Of a DNA stretch of 64,000 bases, positions 13,871 through 24,187 are shown one piece after another (position 1 is the first letter of the stretch; every line of letters begins with the position of its first letter). The notes below the pieces were generated by a model that was not told the DNA's origin, did not search any database, and saw only the letters and a program-made list of their open reading frames with translations. The stretch spans positions 71,278,435 to 71,342,434 of the forward strand of contig CM043950.1 of the NCBI GenBank assembly GCA_014529385.2, read 5' to 3'. This DNA is from Adiantum capillus-veneris (Eukaryota; Streptophyta; Polypodiopsida; Polypodiales; Pteridaceae). The translations under genes and the position numbers were made by a program.

Positions 13871-14140
13871 GGGAGCGCCGCGAGGCTTTCCTTCGACTCT
13901 GGCGCCCTGGGCCTTTCTACACCATGGTCCAGGGGGTGCTCAGATGGCACTACTGTCCACCTGTGTGGCTCTTCCCCCCTCCCATCTCTTGATTTATCCC
14001 CATTGTATATATGCTGTTTTTTCATTGGGAGAGTCTCCCCATCATGCTTGCTGTAGCCCTCTCTAGCAGAGGTGGATGTAGCCCTATGGGCAGTTTTCAT
14101 TAACTAATAGAAGGATCTTTTTCTCGGAAAAAAAAAAAGG

Positions 14141-14553
14141 ATAGGAGTTATGTAACTCCTCATAAAACATTCATTGTAAAAGGAGTGATGTGGCTCCTCA
14201 TAAAATATTCATTGTAAAAGAAGTGATGTAGCTCCTCATGAACATTTGTTTATACATGTTGGAGATATATATGGCTCACTCTACTCAACTTGGTCTCACC
14301 TATATATTTGTATCTTGTCCTCAATATGAATCAGTCTTTGGGAGCATATATGGTGTGTCTCTTGTCTCGTCTCTCTCTCTCTCTTTCTCTCTACATCTCA
14401 ACACTCTTTATTGAACCTTTGTATTCATTACTATATTTGATAGGATAGGAGTAATGTAACTCATCATAAAAAATTCATTGTAAAAGGAGTGATGTAGCTC
14501 CTCATAAAATATTCATTGTAAAAGGAGTGATGTAGATCCTCATGAACATTTGT
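14141..14553. repeat. Duplicated block of short GGAGTGATGTAGCTCCTCAT-type repeats
   Basis: Three units of about 38 bp (14141-14250) with the core GTGATGTAGCTCCTCAT and the tail ATTCATTGTAAAAG recur as a second three-unit block at about 14442-14553; both blocks end with CATGAACATTTGT. About 190 bp with a CT tract lie between them. The core is itself nearly palindromic (AGGAGTTATGTAACTCCT in the first unit). The block starts directly after the A tail of the LINE. Confidence 0.8.
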
Positions 14554-14776
14554 ATATTCAATGATTTTTATAATATAACGGTGGGTGTATATAGAACTGT
14601 GGGTTTTTCCCTAGATCCCCCAAGGGTTCTTTCATCCACAGTTAGGGACCCTTATTTGAGCTGGGGTGTTGAGCTTATATGTGAAGTTACTCAATATATG
14701 GCTTCTCTATATATGGCACCCAGGTCCCCTCTATATATACATCATCTCATGTGTGTATTCTACACACTTTGGGGTT

Positions 14777-15070
14777 CTATTTATGTGCTCTCGCTTTCTC
14801 TCTCAACAAATCCTTCCACTGAATCCTGGTCTTCAATACCATTATCTTCCATAGACTGCTCATAAAAATTGCAAAATTTTGAAATATCTCGGCCCTCAAA
14901 CTGTTGCAGCTTTTTCGTAAAATTTTGACGAGCTTTACGAATCCGCTCTTGCAAACTATGTTGCTACTGGGCAGCCTGTGTTGCTGTTGCATGTATGTTG
15001 CAACCTGCTGCATCATTTGCTGCATGGCTGCTTCTTGTGGTGTAGACATATGCTTCAACAATTTTCCCAC
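14777..15070 (-). pseudogene. Gypsy-D gag N-terminus, truncated
   Basis: The minus frame starts near 15049 with MSTPQEAAMQQMMQQ and continues with a glutamine-rich stretch for about 90 codons before stopping. The start resembles the Gypsy-A gag (ATMQMFQAFAMFLQQQ), both following a near-identical primer-binding-like site. No zinc knuckle or capsid homology remains. Confidence 0.5.
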
Positions 15071-15101
15071 CCCGGCTCAGTTTCGCGTCGGGTTCACCAG
15101 G

Positions 15102-16434
15102 TGTCGGGGGATATGTGTTCAAAACTTGAGCCAGGCCAGCACTTGGCTGCTAGCTGTGGAAAAATTGAGAGTGAAAAATTGTCGCACCGCACAATACAGC
15201 AGCAATTAATTATTCGGTAATACTATTGACGCACAAAACTTGCTTGAAAATTGGTAACACCGACGAAATTGATACGCAATCGATAAGGAATTTTCATTAA
15301 CAACACCATTAAATAATGCTAATGACAGTTAAGGAGCTTAAACTCCCATTACAAATCACTCCGGGCCGTTAACGGCTCCGCAATCCATCAAAAAGAGATA
15401 ATTAGACTAATTTGCCTGCTGACGAGGAAAATCATATTGTGTCGATTCTATTTGTTGGATTTGTCTTAAATCAATGTCTATGCCAAAAGTATTTCTTCTC
15501 CTATGACTGCTTACAAGCCTTGATGATATCTCCTTGCCTAAGCCAATGAGGAATAGTCTCCTTGGTGCCTTAGTTGCAAAGCCTTTGCTTGAGCCTTGCT
15601 GAGGTCGATAGAGAGAGAGCTCGCCCTTGCATGGATTAGAGATTGAGAAAGAAAGCTTGCCCTTGGCTTGGTTTGGAGGTTGAGAGAGAGAGCTTACCCT
15701 TGGCTTGGCTTGGATTGAAGGTCAAGGGAGAGAGCTCTTGGATTCGAGATCAAGGGAGAGAGATTATGCTTCTTGCTTCGATGGAGATCAAGGGAGAAAG
15801 CTCTTGCCTAGCTTACCCTCTTGCTTAGCTTCGATGGAGATCAAAGGAGAAAGCTCTTGCCTCTTCTCTTTCCTTAAGCTCTTCCTTCGTTAACTTTTCC
15901 CTATTCTTCTTACTTTTGCTCTCCTCTCATGCAAAAATCACACACTATTAATAGCGTGACTTCTTTTTGCAATGGTGCTGGCGTCATTGACATGGCATGG
16001 GAACCTATTCGATGACGTGGCAAGCGACGGGGACGAGCAACACCAAATGTCCTGGAGCTAGCGGCGAATGGCTTTGCCCATGCCTACTTGCCAAAACTCG
16101 TTTCATGGTGGTCTCCATCGGAGCCTCACCAAGCGCGCTACGAGCTCCTCAACATCTTGCGCAGCTCTGTTCCGCCCCTGCCCGCCATCTCCCCTTTCTT
16201 GGCTTCACACCCTTTTTAATTAGGGTGGCCATTGGCCATGCCCCTTAATTAGGCGGCCAATTTTATTGGGCGGTCGGTATTATTGGGCACCATTTGAAGA
16301 GCAACATTTTGCATAACTACCGGCCGAGGCTTGCCAAGCTTCTCCATTGGGCGGCCGTAATCATTGTAAGGGCATAACATTTGGCACAAATGCCGACCAA
16401 TGCAATGCATAGCATAACATCATTATTTTCAACA
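15102..16434 (-). repeat. Gypsy-D 5' LTR (upper border uncertain)
   Basis: The plus strand starts TGTCGGGGG and my proposed end is TTTTCAACA, giving a TGTTG...CGACA LTR on minus. It contains a degenerate minisatellite (about 15600-15890) of units like GAGAGAGAGCTTGCCCTTGG and an AT-rich CTATTAATAG (about 15945) that could serve as a TATA-like site on minus. The frames open across the minisatellite are repeat artefacts. Confidence 0.45.
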
Positions 16435-17200
16435 TCCCCTAGCTAGTAATATTACCATGAATTTTTGTGCCTGTAAATGGCCTCGAACAGTGCCACTAGC
16501 CTGCTAGATACAAGTATGAGTGATTGTATTGAAGTAAGGCCTTCCCATCACATCCGATAAAAGTGTCAGAGTTTTATTCCTACTATAGCCGGGCATTGCC
16601 AATCACGACCACTGCCGGTCAAGCACTGCATGAAATGGCATTCCGGACATGACTCTCATCAAGCTATTACTGCTCCCGCATTCCAAAACCCAAATAAAGC
16701 TCAAAAATTCCGAGATGGTACTCCGAGCAAGCCGGCCCCCGGTGAATCTTTAACGGTAATATCTTGGCAACCGGAACTCCGATCGCTGATCTGAAAAGAC
16801 CGGCGCGCTCCACAAAGTGAGCACTTCAGGCCCGTGAATTCATTTCATTTTGGTCACCTCAACTGCAGTTGCCCAATCTAGTACGGATCTGCAATCGACT
16901 CATACTTCAATATGCCATAACTTCTTCTCCGTAGCTCCAATCGACGAGCCCTAAAGACATGCCGGTAGAGCACTTCAAGCACTATAGTTGTAGAACATAA
17001 ACACCCATCTGTGCTCACTTCAAGAATAACACTTTTTAGCATCATTAAGGCATGTTTTGGATCTTTCAGCCGCATTTGACATACATTTAGCATTGAACCA
17101 GGCCCTAATCACTGTTCATTAATCCTGTAATCTTCAAACAAACTTGATGTGCATTTTCTTGGCATCTTTCTTAGCATGGGAGCGGAGCTGCACGACAACG
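16435..17200. other. No gene seen
   Basis: This GC-richer sequence (for example CCGGTCAAGCACTGC and AACCGGAACTCCGATCGC) reads like worn LTR sequence of a retroelement, but I found no second copy or borders in the window. Confidence 0.5.
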
Positions 17201-17201
17201 G

Positions 17202-17328
17202 CGCGGACTGTTTTTCCACACTTTTGGATATCTTTTTCAATTCAATAGGGAGTGCACTTAACACATACCATGCCATACTTTTGTCACACATACTTCTACA
17301 TGCTAAAATTGTGGAAAAACAGTCCGCG
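17202..17328. mobile_element. MITE-like element with perfect 19-bp terminal inverted repeats
   Basis: CGCGGACTGTTTTTCCACA (17202-17220) recurs in exact inverted form at 17310-17328, enclosing about 90 bp of AT-rich non-coding DNA. Directly after the right end comes TTAA and a further, slightly changed copy of the terminus (CGCGGACTGTATTTCCA), giving a perfect 24-bp palindrome at 17319-17342. TTAA at the junction would suit a TTAA-targeting element, but no TTAA is present on the left side. Confidence 0.6.
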
Positions 17329-17342
17329 TTAACGCGGACTGT
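17319..17342. repeat. Perfect 24-bp palindrome centred on TTAA
   Basis: ACAGTCCGCGTT is followed by its exact reverse complement. Allowing one mismatch, the symmetry extends to about 38 bp (TGGAAAA.../...TTTCCA). It marks the junction between the MITE-like element and another copy of its terminus. Confidence 0.95.
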
Positions 17343-17665
17343 ATTTCCATAGTTTTGGTTGCCTCATTATACAGCTTTTAATTGACACCGAGAAGGTGGT
17401 TAAAGTAGGCAATTGATAGAAAAAAATTGAATACTTATAATATTGTTGAGTAGATGTTAATAGTTTTTTCTTTGTCCTTGAAGCTCATCCCTGAGAGGTT
17501 CTTCGCGCAAAAGAAGGAGACAAACAAAGATGTCTTCTATTGTTGAAGCATCGATCAAGTTAGTACAATTGTTGCTACAGATGTGTTGATGCTACCAAAA
17601 GTGAACAGCTTGATATTGGGTCGGTCCATGAGACTGACAATGCACACGGTGCGGAAGAGGCATGA

Positions 17666-20600
17666 ATGGAAATTCTTCCTTTTGTAGTGCATGCTGAGGT
17701 TGTGGGTGAGATGGATGTCGGAGATGAAAATCGACTCCACATGCAAAGAGGAGAAGATATATTACAAAAAACCAGAATTCTAAGTTGCTTTGAATGTCCG
17801 CCCATCCCTCTCTGCAGACTAATTCCATATGCTAGAGTGCGAGGACTAAGGGATGATGTTAGTGGACTCAAAGCTGCGTTTGCAAAAGAAGGATACATGC
17901 AAGAAAAGGGAGCATTTAATGTGTCTCTTTGGACATGCAAGCAAGAAGATACCTTTGTGTCTGGTAAGCATAATTCTAGTTTGTTCTTGTTTGATTTCGC
18001 TTGATGTATTTATGCTAGCTGGTTAGTCTTATATATGATTTTCTTAGGATGGTTTGTATGCTCTAAATTTATAGATGCCATTAAAGATTCTTGGGATCCA
18101 ATTTGGACGGAGGTAAATGAAGATTCTGAAAAAGAAATAGCGTCGCGAAATGAGCTCCTGCCAGAAAGGATGTTCTACGTTTGGGAGGGCAACCACAAGA
18201 CCGTAGCTTAAGGAGCGGCGATTAAAGAAAATTTCTCCTTGGTAAGAGAGAAGCATTGCAGGGTCCTATGTACTATTATTGATCCCACCAAGGTATTAGA
18301 GATTGCACTATTGGCTGGGCTACAGAGAATGAATTTGTAAGTTTCGTTTTTCATTTTTGAAATCTTGTTGAGTCTTGTCATGCAAGGGAACTTTTGCAGA
18401 AAAATGTTTTATGTTTGACTGTCAGCATAAATACCCACGCACTTGTGGCTTCCCATTTGCGAGATGAGCTAGTTAATTGCTCAAACATATGTGGTGCGGA
18501 TCATGAATAATATCTGAAGTGGTTACCGGAAAAAGATAAAAAAGTAATTGCACTGATTAGGAAGAAATATTCGAAAGGAGTTGAGTCTTGGTATCCTTTG
18601 ACGAGGCGATATTTGGGAAATTACTTTACGATGTATGTCTTGTGAATATTTCATTTTAATTATTTTACTTGTTTTATAAGAGGGTTCATTTTTTAAGAGG
18701 CATATTATGACAGGTTCAAATCTCTAAAGAAATTCATATGCGTATGGATCAAGCACGACAAAGGTTGCATGCAGACGATCTCGTTAAAGAAGAGGAGAAA
18801 ATTGTCAATGATCTTGCTCTCAAGTATGGTGATTGAGTAGGGAAGGTAAGTTAAACATGAACAGTTTTCAATGTTTATGATTTGCTAACAAGATTTCAAT
18901 TTTTACATATTTTGTGTCTCTTTTAATTTGGATGTTGAACATTATGGATCCTCGACTTGGAGAGGATTGGTTGGCCCATGTGTGGGCTCTTAGATGGGGC
19001 ACGGATAGTTGGGACACATTGGAGAAGCTCAACCTAATAGCTCTCCAAGACGCCCCTGTTGAGAGCAAGATCTTGTGGGTTTCTTTGTTGGAATCAGATA
19101 AGATCACAAGAGCTGCTCATGGGCTTAAGCGTGGAGATCTATTCTTTCGCTTGTGAGTTTAGCTATCATTGTGTTGGTTTATGAGTTTGTTGTCTAAAAA
19201 AGTTGATAATGGTGTACAATGTTGGTATTTTTCTAGTTGAATTCGTAGAGAGTGATTACTACAACGTATTTTTGGGAGGGCTAGCACTCTTCTTTAGATT
19301 TTATTGATATGCTCAATGGCATCAGTGTGCCTCCTGAATGTACACTATCCACGTATTTTGAAGAATTAAAGGTAGAGGCTAGAGCTCACCTCTTTCCTGT
19401 TGAGACTAAGTTTGGAGCCAAGACAAAGGATGAAGAGTTGTTAGCACCAAAGAAGGAAGATGTGATTCCAATGGCAGCTCAAAGGCTTCTCTATCGGTGA
19501 GAACGATAACTTTAATCATATCACTAATTGGTGATTAAAAACTCTGACTTATTGAGAGCGTTTGTTTGTAGGTATTTTTGTCACTTGAAATCATATGGGA
19601 CATATTGTCACGATCCCTATGATGGACAAACAATGGACAAACATACCTCTGGGTGAGGGTTGTATGTATCCCAAATCAATGCAACATTTGTCCGAGTGGG
19701 AGTTGGGTCATTGTCCATGGTGGGTAGATATGGTCCAAGGGCATATCCTTGCTAGAGAGAGGGAGCTTCATGATGAAATGAAGAAGCAAAAAAAAAAAAA
19801 CCACAAAGACAATGGATCCTCCAATGATAAAAGAACATCTAACTACAGGTATGAGTACTTTATGGGTTTCCTTGAGAAGTATTGATGCTTTAGTGGTCGA
19901 TGTAATTTTGAATTCTTGATTTAAAATTAATAGGTGGTACTAAGGACAAGGGAAAACAAGCTGCAGATGTGTACATAGATGTGGATGTTAGGGAAGAGTC
20001 ATTAATGTCACATGGTTATATTCTTGAACTCTTGATTTCTTGAGGTCATGTAGTTTACATTGCATATTTTTCACACTTGGAAATCAATGCAAGTGTTGGT
20101 GGCGCTCTTACAGTGAGAAAGGTTCTCTCTTTTGTGCATGCCTCAGACTTTCCTATTGGGGTCTTTGGCTCTTCCAAAGATGTCAGATGTATGGCAGTGG
20201 TTGGAGACTATATTGCTATTGCCAGTGACTTTCCTCCAAGGCTACTGAACCCAGTTTGGAATTCCGTTTATAATCACATGATCAAAGCTCAAGAAGATGG
20301 TGTACAGTATACCCGAGTGGGAAAGAAAGTGGCTTGGGCAGCTGATTTTCATAATTTTGGTTTTACCATTCGGTGGTTTGCATCATGCATCCACAACGAC
20401 GCCATCTTGGGATATCTGCACAAAGGATCATGTTCGTGGTGGAGTTCATCTTGCATTCTCTACTCTGGCTGATCGGGTTGGGTGTTGATCATGACATCAT
20501 GTGTTGGTGAGTCTCTAACTTCACTTGTCTAGTTTTCCATGCCTGGTAATAATTGTATCTCATCTTCTTTGTAGGGGATAGCATTTGGTGGGTAGATGTT

Positions 20601-21189
20601 TTTGTAGGGCATCCGACTTGCTTATTCATAGGCGGATTGTGCTCCTTCATCGTGACGCATATGGTTTTGTTCGTAGCTATGGGGAGCATATTGAGGTAAT
20701 ATATAAAAGCTATGAAATCATGCTACTCATGAATTTGATATTTTGTTATCTCTTTTTTTGTTTCTTGTTGGTTTGCAGTGTGACACATCTATGCTTTTCT
20801 TAATTCACAAACGAGGGATGCAACCTCCTTGTTATCTTGCAGAGAGTTCACTATTTTGCTCTCTTGGTATGAGTCCTACGAATTCCACGATGAGACATTA
20901 TTTGCCTGCAGCCTCGAGAGCCCTTTCTACTACAGGAGAGCCTCTACGTGGAGGCCTTCAGATGAGTCATGCATTGTTAGTATTCTTCATGGAGATGCTA
21001 TGCAGACGTGGTGGTATCTGTTTGGAGTTCGGGTGTGGAAAAACACCCGTCCTTGCAGCTTGCCTTGTTACTGGGCATGCATGTGCTTCCATTGATAGTG
21101 ATGAGGGCTTGATATTGACGTATGTGCAGCCATTACTGCTTCCACGTGGGTGGAGTGCTGATGATGCCACCACATCTGTAGATGTGTAA
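17666..21189 (+). pseudogene. ParB-like plus DNA methyltransferase-like gene, multi-exon, decayed (MULE-1 copy)
   Basis: Several exon-like pieces separated by GT...AG gaps align in order with the minus-strand copy at 24188-38494. First piece: IPLCRLIPYARVRGLRDDV (about 17804-17860), like the opening of a ParB/Srx-type domain. Second: FYVWEGNHKTVA (about 18171-18210), matching the ParB box that reads DGNHR in the other copy. A middle region follows (18914-19156, 19309-19500, 19595-19885, with CPWWVDM). Then a methyltransferase motif IV position (LVLPFGG, about 20345-20375) and a motif I position (GGICLEFGCGKT, about 21010-21048). Motif IV before motif I is the order of beta-class amino-methyltransferases. 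Stops after NHKTVA and in ADHE-YLKW, plus a shift near 20370, make it a pseudogene. The DPPY catalytic motif is not visible. Confidence 0.55.
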
Positions 21190-21760
21190 GATGAGGGTGA
21201 TAGACCTAGTGGGAACCCGTATGATGACTTGTGAGGCTCCCACCCTCTCATTGACATTTTATTGCATTTTTTTAATGTTGGACCGTTTGCTTGTTTTCAG
21301 GATTTCGGATATTGTGTAGTGTGACAATGGTTCTTTATGTTGCGTGTTTCGCTATGTATGCTGTTGGGTCAATAATCTAGTTCTCTTGTTTCATTGAAGT
21401 ATTTTGCTAGTATATATAGAGGAGACCGCAAGAAGAATGGCCTCGGACAAGTACTATGACTACAATATAAAAAATGAGTGACAGAGACGTAATTTGTTCA
21501 TCGATGATGAGTGTGACTCATCATAGTGATATGGGTGAAACCCATGCAATCTCTTGATGGAACATTTTTGTTATCTTTTTTGGTGGGAGATATAATTGTT
21601 GAAATACAAAAATAGCAGGGTTTTTTATGTTGAATGTTTAAGTACTTGTTTTGTTTTGTAGCAGCTTCACTCTTACTTGACCTTTGTTACCACTAAAACA
21701 CGCCCAAAAACTCTTGAGAACAATCGCATATCGGACAACCTCTCACATATCTCTACAAGG

Positions 21761-21765
<5 letters not shown>
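21190..21765. other. No gene seen; 3' flank of the ParB-methyltransferase-like relic
   Basis: AT-rich DNA without a convincing open frame. It may hold the 3' untranslated part of the gene and the terminal region of MULE-1. Confidence 0.5.

Positions 21766-21827
<62 letters not shown>
21766..21827. repeat. (CT)n-(CA)n microsatellite
   Basis: About 13 CT units followed by about 18 CA units. It lies roughly 580 bp beyond the end of the plus-strand ParB-methyltransferase-like relic and mirrors the microsatellite at 662-827 at the other side of MULE-1. Confidence 0.95.
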
Positions 21828-21829
<2 letters not shown>

Positions 21830-22329
21830 TATGACATTAAACGCTCTCTTAGCTACGTCAATGAATAATACATGATATATGTAATTAGCACATAGACTCA
21901 TGGATGTAGGATACACAGAATCCTCATCAAAATACATCATTTGTGAGGCTATACCACCTTTGTAGGGCTAGAGACATATGTAGATGCCCAATGTATTACA
22001 ACAGTTTTCTTTTCATATAGTAACCTTCATATTTCATATCTATATTATCAAACTCGCTCGACTATCGTGTTGCTCGGAAATATCCGCTCGATGTATGGTA
22101 AGAGAACCTAGGAGTAGGGTAAGTAGGATCCGAGGTGGTTTTCAGGACATTTCTCTCTCCGAAAGAATCATTGTGAGTTGTTATTTGAAGTGCAGAATTT
22201 CAGGTCTACGGCTAGAAATAGCAACAAAAGACTCTAAACCACTCAATCCGACTAGAGAGTATGCTTAAAAGTTGTATGCACCAGTGGGTGAGCTCAAGGA
22301 CACTTTGAGGTAAAAATTTCAGGAGTTTG

Positions 22330-23345
22330 TAAAAACTCAGATTATTTACTTTTTCTTGATATTTTAGGCCAAATTAAGTATTGACTTGATTCATAGGCTT
22401 AAAACAACTCATCAAAAGACTGTCCATGAAAAAAGTGCAAAATTGTTCATTTTGGACATAAAGTAAATAATTGTGATTATTTACTTTCAGCTAAAATTTG
22501 ACTAAGGTTGATACCAATGACTCATTGCACGTGTATAAACAACTTTTGTAAAGGCACAAAAGATTTGGATCACCAAACTGGCAAAAAACTGGGTAAAAGA
22601 TAAAGTTTGTACTGACTTTCTAAAACTTGAGTGTAAATAGGGGAAAAAGTTGTCCAAACTCAATGAAACTTGATTCATAGGCTTATATTGATGTGATAAA
22701 CATGTGTACATGCTCACTTGACCAAGAAGATGCAAAAAGTTGCCAGTTGTAAATAATCGTGATTATTTACATCTGCCCCATTTTTCAACTTTTTTTGACC
22801 AAGTTAGCATACCACTAGTTTTACCATGTTGTAATAAGCCCACAAACCAAATTTGGTAAGATTTGGATCATTGTGATGAAAATTGTAAAGTCAGCCTACG
22901 GACACAAAGCTGATGACCATTTGCCCAAAAATAGTCCAAACTTGATGAAACTTGGCTAGAGACCTTAAGTTGAAGTGCTTAATTGATCTGTGTCAAGACT
23001 GGGGCAAAAAGTTGCAATAAAATAGCGAGAGTAAATAATCGCAATTATTTACATTTGCTTTAAAAATTGACAATCTTGCACATTTGGGCATACCACAAGG
23101 TCAAGCATATCAAGTAGACCACACAAATCAATTTTGGTGCAATTTGGATCACAAAAGTGAGAAGCCAAATTCTTGAAAACCAAGTATGTGGACACAAAAC
23201 AGTTGATAAAGCTGAACAAATTTTGTCCAAACTTGTTGAAACTTGTCCAAGGACCTTAACAGGTTGTACACTTGGCAAATCAAGTCAAAAGGTGCAAAAA
23301 AAAACTGACAAAAGTAAATAATCGTGATTATTTACTATTGCTACA
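22330..23345. repeat. Tandem array of about 283-bp units with a conserved 22-bp palindrome
   Basis: The palindrome GTAAATAATCGTGATTATTTAC or a close variant occurs at about 22463, 22748, 23031 and 23313, a spacing of 282-285 bp; a half-site lies near 22337. Between palindromes the units share phrases such as CCAAACTTGATGAAACTTG and TTTGGATCA but are clearly diverged. The palindrome is far better kept than the rest. No protein is encoded. Confidence 0.85.
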
Positions 23346-23745
23346 CAGAGCCATCCATTTTGACTTTTGAGCTTGTATAGTGTTAGACCATCATAATACA
23401 AGGCCACCGGGAAAGTTTGGGTCAATCAGATCCAAATTGGTACATGTTCACTCAGTTTTTGAGTTGCAGATTAATCCTTTGATTTTTGCCAAAGTCGAGT
23501 TTGAAAATTTCAATTGTTGACTCAATTAGCTCAATTTGCAGTGATACACGTAGACCAATCATAATAGCTAGCAAAAAATATAGTGTCTTTATAGAACAAT
23601 AACTAACTTGATCAAATTTGTACAAGAATCAGGTTGTAGATGAGGAATCGGTAGCTTGACGAAAAGTGCAATTCAGTCAAGTGGAAGAAATTCACAACAA
23701 TTCAATCCAAAGGTAAGTACTCTATCCAGGTCCTCACAAGTCTTT

Positions 23746-23864
23746 ATGAACCTTAGATCTGGTCGTATACTAGGAAATCAGGGCATACTTAGGGAAACCT
23801 CCAGTAGAGTATCCACTGAAGAAAGCGTGAATCAAGGCATTTCCTTGCACACTATCCTTGAAGG
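23746..23864 (+). pseudogene. Gypsy-C gag, N-terminal codons, interrupted by MULE-2
   Basis: The ATG at 23746 opens MNLRSGRILGNQGILRE, the LRSG start typical of plant gypsy gag proteins. The frame is open up to the target duplication at 23855-23864 and resumes at 58387. A GTAAGT at about 23714 upstream may be a splice donor or chance. Confidence 0.6.
23855..23864. repeat. Left target-site duplication of MULE-2 (TCCTTGAAGG)
   Basis: The same ten bases recur at 58387-58396 immediately outside the right terminal inverted repeat. A length of 10 bp lies within the 8-11 bp typical of MULE insertions. Confidence 0.8.
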
Positions 23865-23935
23865 GGCGCAATTTTTGGGCGAGCCATTTCTCGCGAGCGC
23901 TTTTTAAGAATCGGGAGAGAAGATTCCCAAAAGAA
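23865..23935 (+). repeat. MULE-2 left terminal inverted repeat
   Basis: It starts GGCGCAATTTTTGGGCGAG directly after the target duplication. Aligned with the reverse complement of the right end and a one-base offset, about two thirds of the first 36 bases agree; the next 35, from GCGCTTTTTA to AGATTCC, agree at most positions. The similarity fades just before the CT tract. Confidence 0.75.
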
Positions 23936-23947
23936 GGGATAATCTAC

Positions 23948-23950
<3 letters not shown>

Positions 23951-23994
<44 letters not shown>
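23951..23994. repeat. (TC)22 microsatellite inside the left end of MULE-2
   Basis: A pure TC run located about 15 bp inside the left terminal inverted repeat and about 190 bp from the 3' end of the ParB-methyltransferase-like gene. A similar run sits in the mirrored position at 58211-58262. Confidence 0.95.
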
Positions 23995-23998
<4 letters not shown>

Positions 23999-24187
23999 CA
24001 ACTAAAATTTGATTGTTGGTTCACGACCAACTTACATTCAAACAAAAACCACCATGGATGCATTCAATACTCTATTAATAAAAAAACAGAAGTTCCTTAC
24101 ACACAATTATGGTATGTTTCATATAGCAAACCCCAAATCTATGTGTTCCATTGCATCAAAAGTAAATACATATGGGGGGGGGATACA

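Larger units (their letters stand above)
7470..14140 (+). mobile_element. L1-type LINE retrotransposon, near full length, decayed
   Basis: The order is a C-rich 5' region (about 7490-7720), ORF1 (7849-8900), ORF2 with endonuclease (from 9641), reverse transcriptase (to 12397) and zinc-binding C-terminus (to about 13870), then a 3' region ending in an A12 tail (about 14127-14138). Its base composition is much more GC-rich than the surroundings. Stops and frameshifts break both ORFs, so the copy is inactive. I could not find a convincing target-site duplication. The 5' end is a guess based on where composition changes. Confidence 0.85.
14560..16434 (-). mobile_element. Gypsy-D: truncated Ty3/gypsy fragment (5' LTR, PBS, gag start)
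   Basis: Read on minus, an LTR ends in CCCCCGACA at 15102, followed two bases later by a primer-binding-like site, TGGTGAACCCGACGCGAAAC (15099-15080), and a gag start. Gypsy-A has the same LTR ending (CGACA) and nearly the same site (TGGTGAACCCGACTCGAATC), so the two belong to related lineages. The other LTR edge is uncertain; I place it at 16434, where minus reads TGTTGAAAATAATG. The element is cut off downstream of the gag start. Confidence 0.65.
21830..23864 (+). mobile_element. Gypsy-C, 5' part (leader or LTR region and gag start)
   Basis: This is the upstream part of the gypsy element whose remainder lies at 58397-64000; MULE-2 separates the two. The link rests on the gag frame: codons ending in ISLHTILEG at 23864 continue as LEGVSDTFSD after 58387, across the 10-bp duplication TCCTTGAAGG. 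Most of this part is a tandem-repeat array. I could not define the LTR borders; 21830 is only the edge of the preceding microsatellite. Confidence 0.6.

Noticed and set aside
14258-14403. Possible solo LTR or TRIM (TGTTGGAGATA...CTCAACA)
   Set aside because: The ends look right, but no target duplication, primer site or second copy was found.
22330-23345. CRISPR-like array
   Set aside because: Palindromes recur regularly, but the spacing of about 283 bp, the homologous 'spacers' and the plant context exclude CRISPR.
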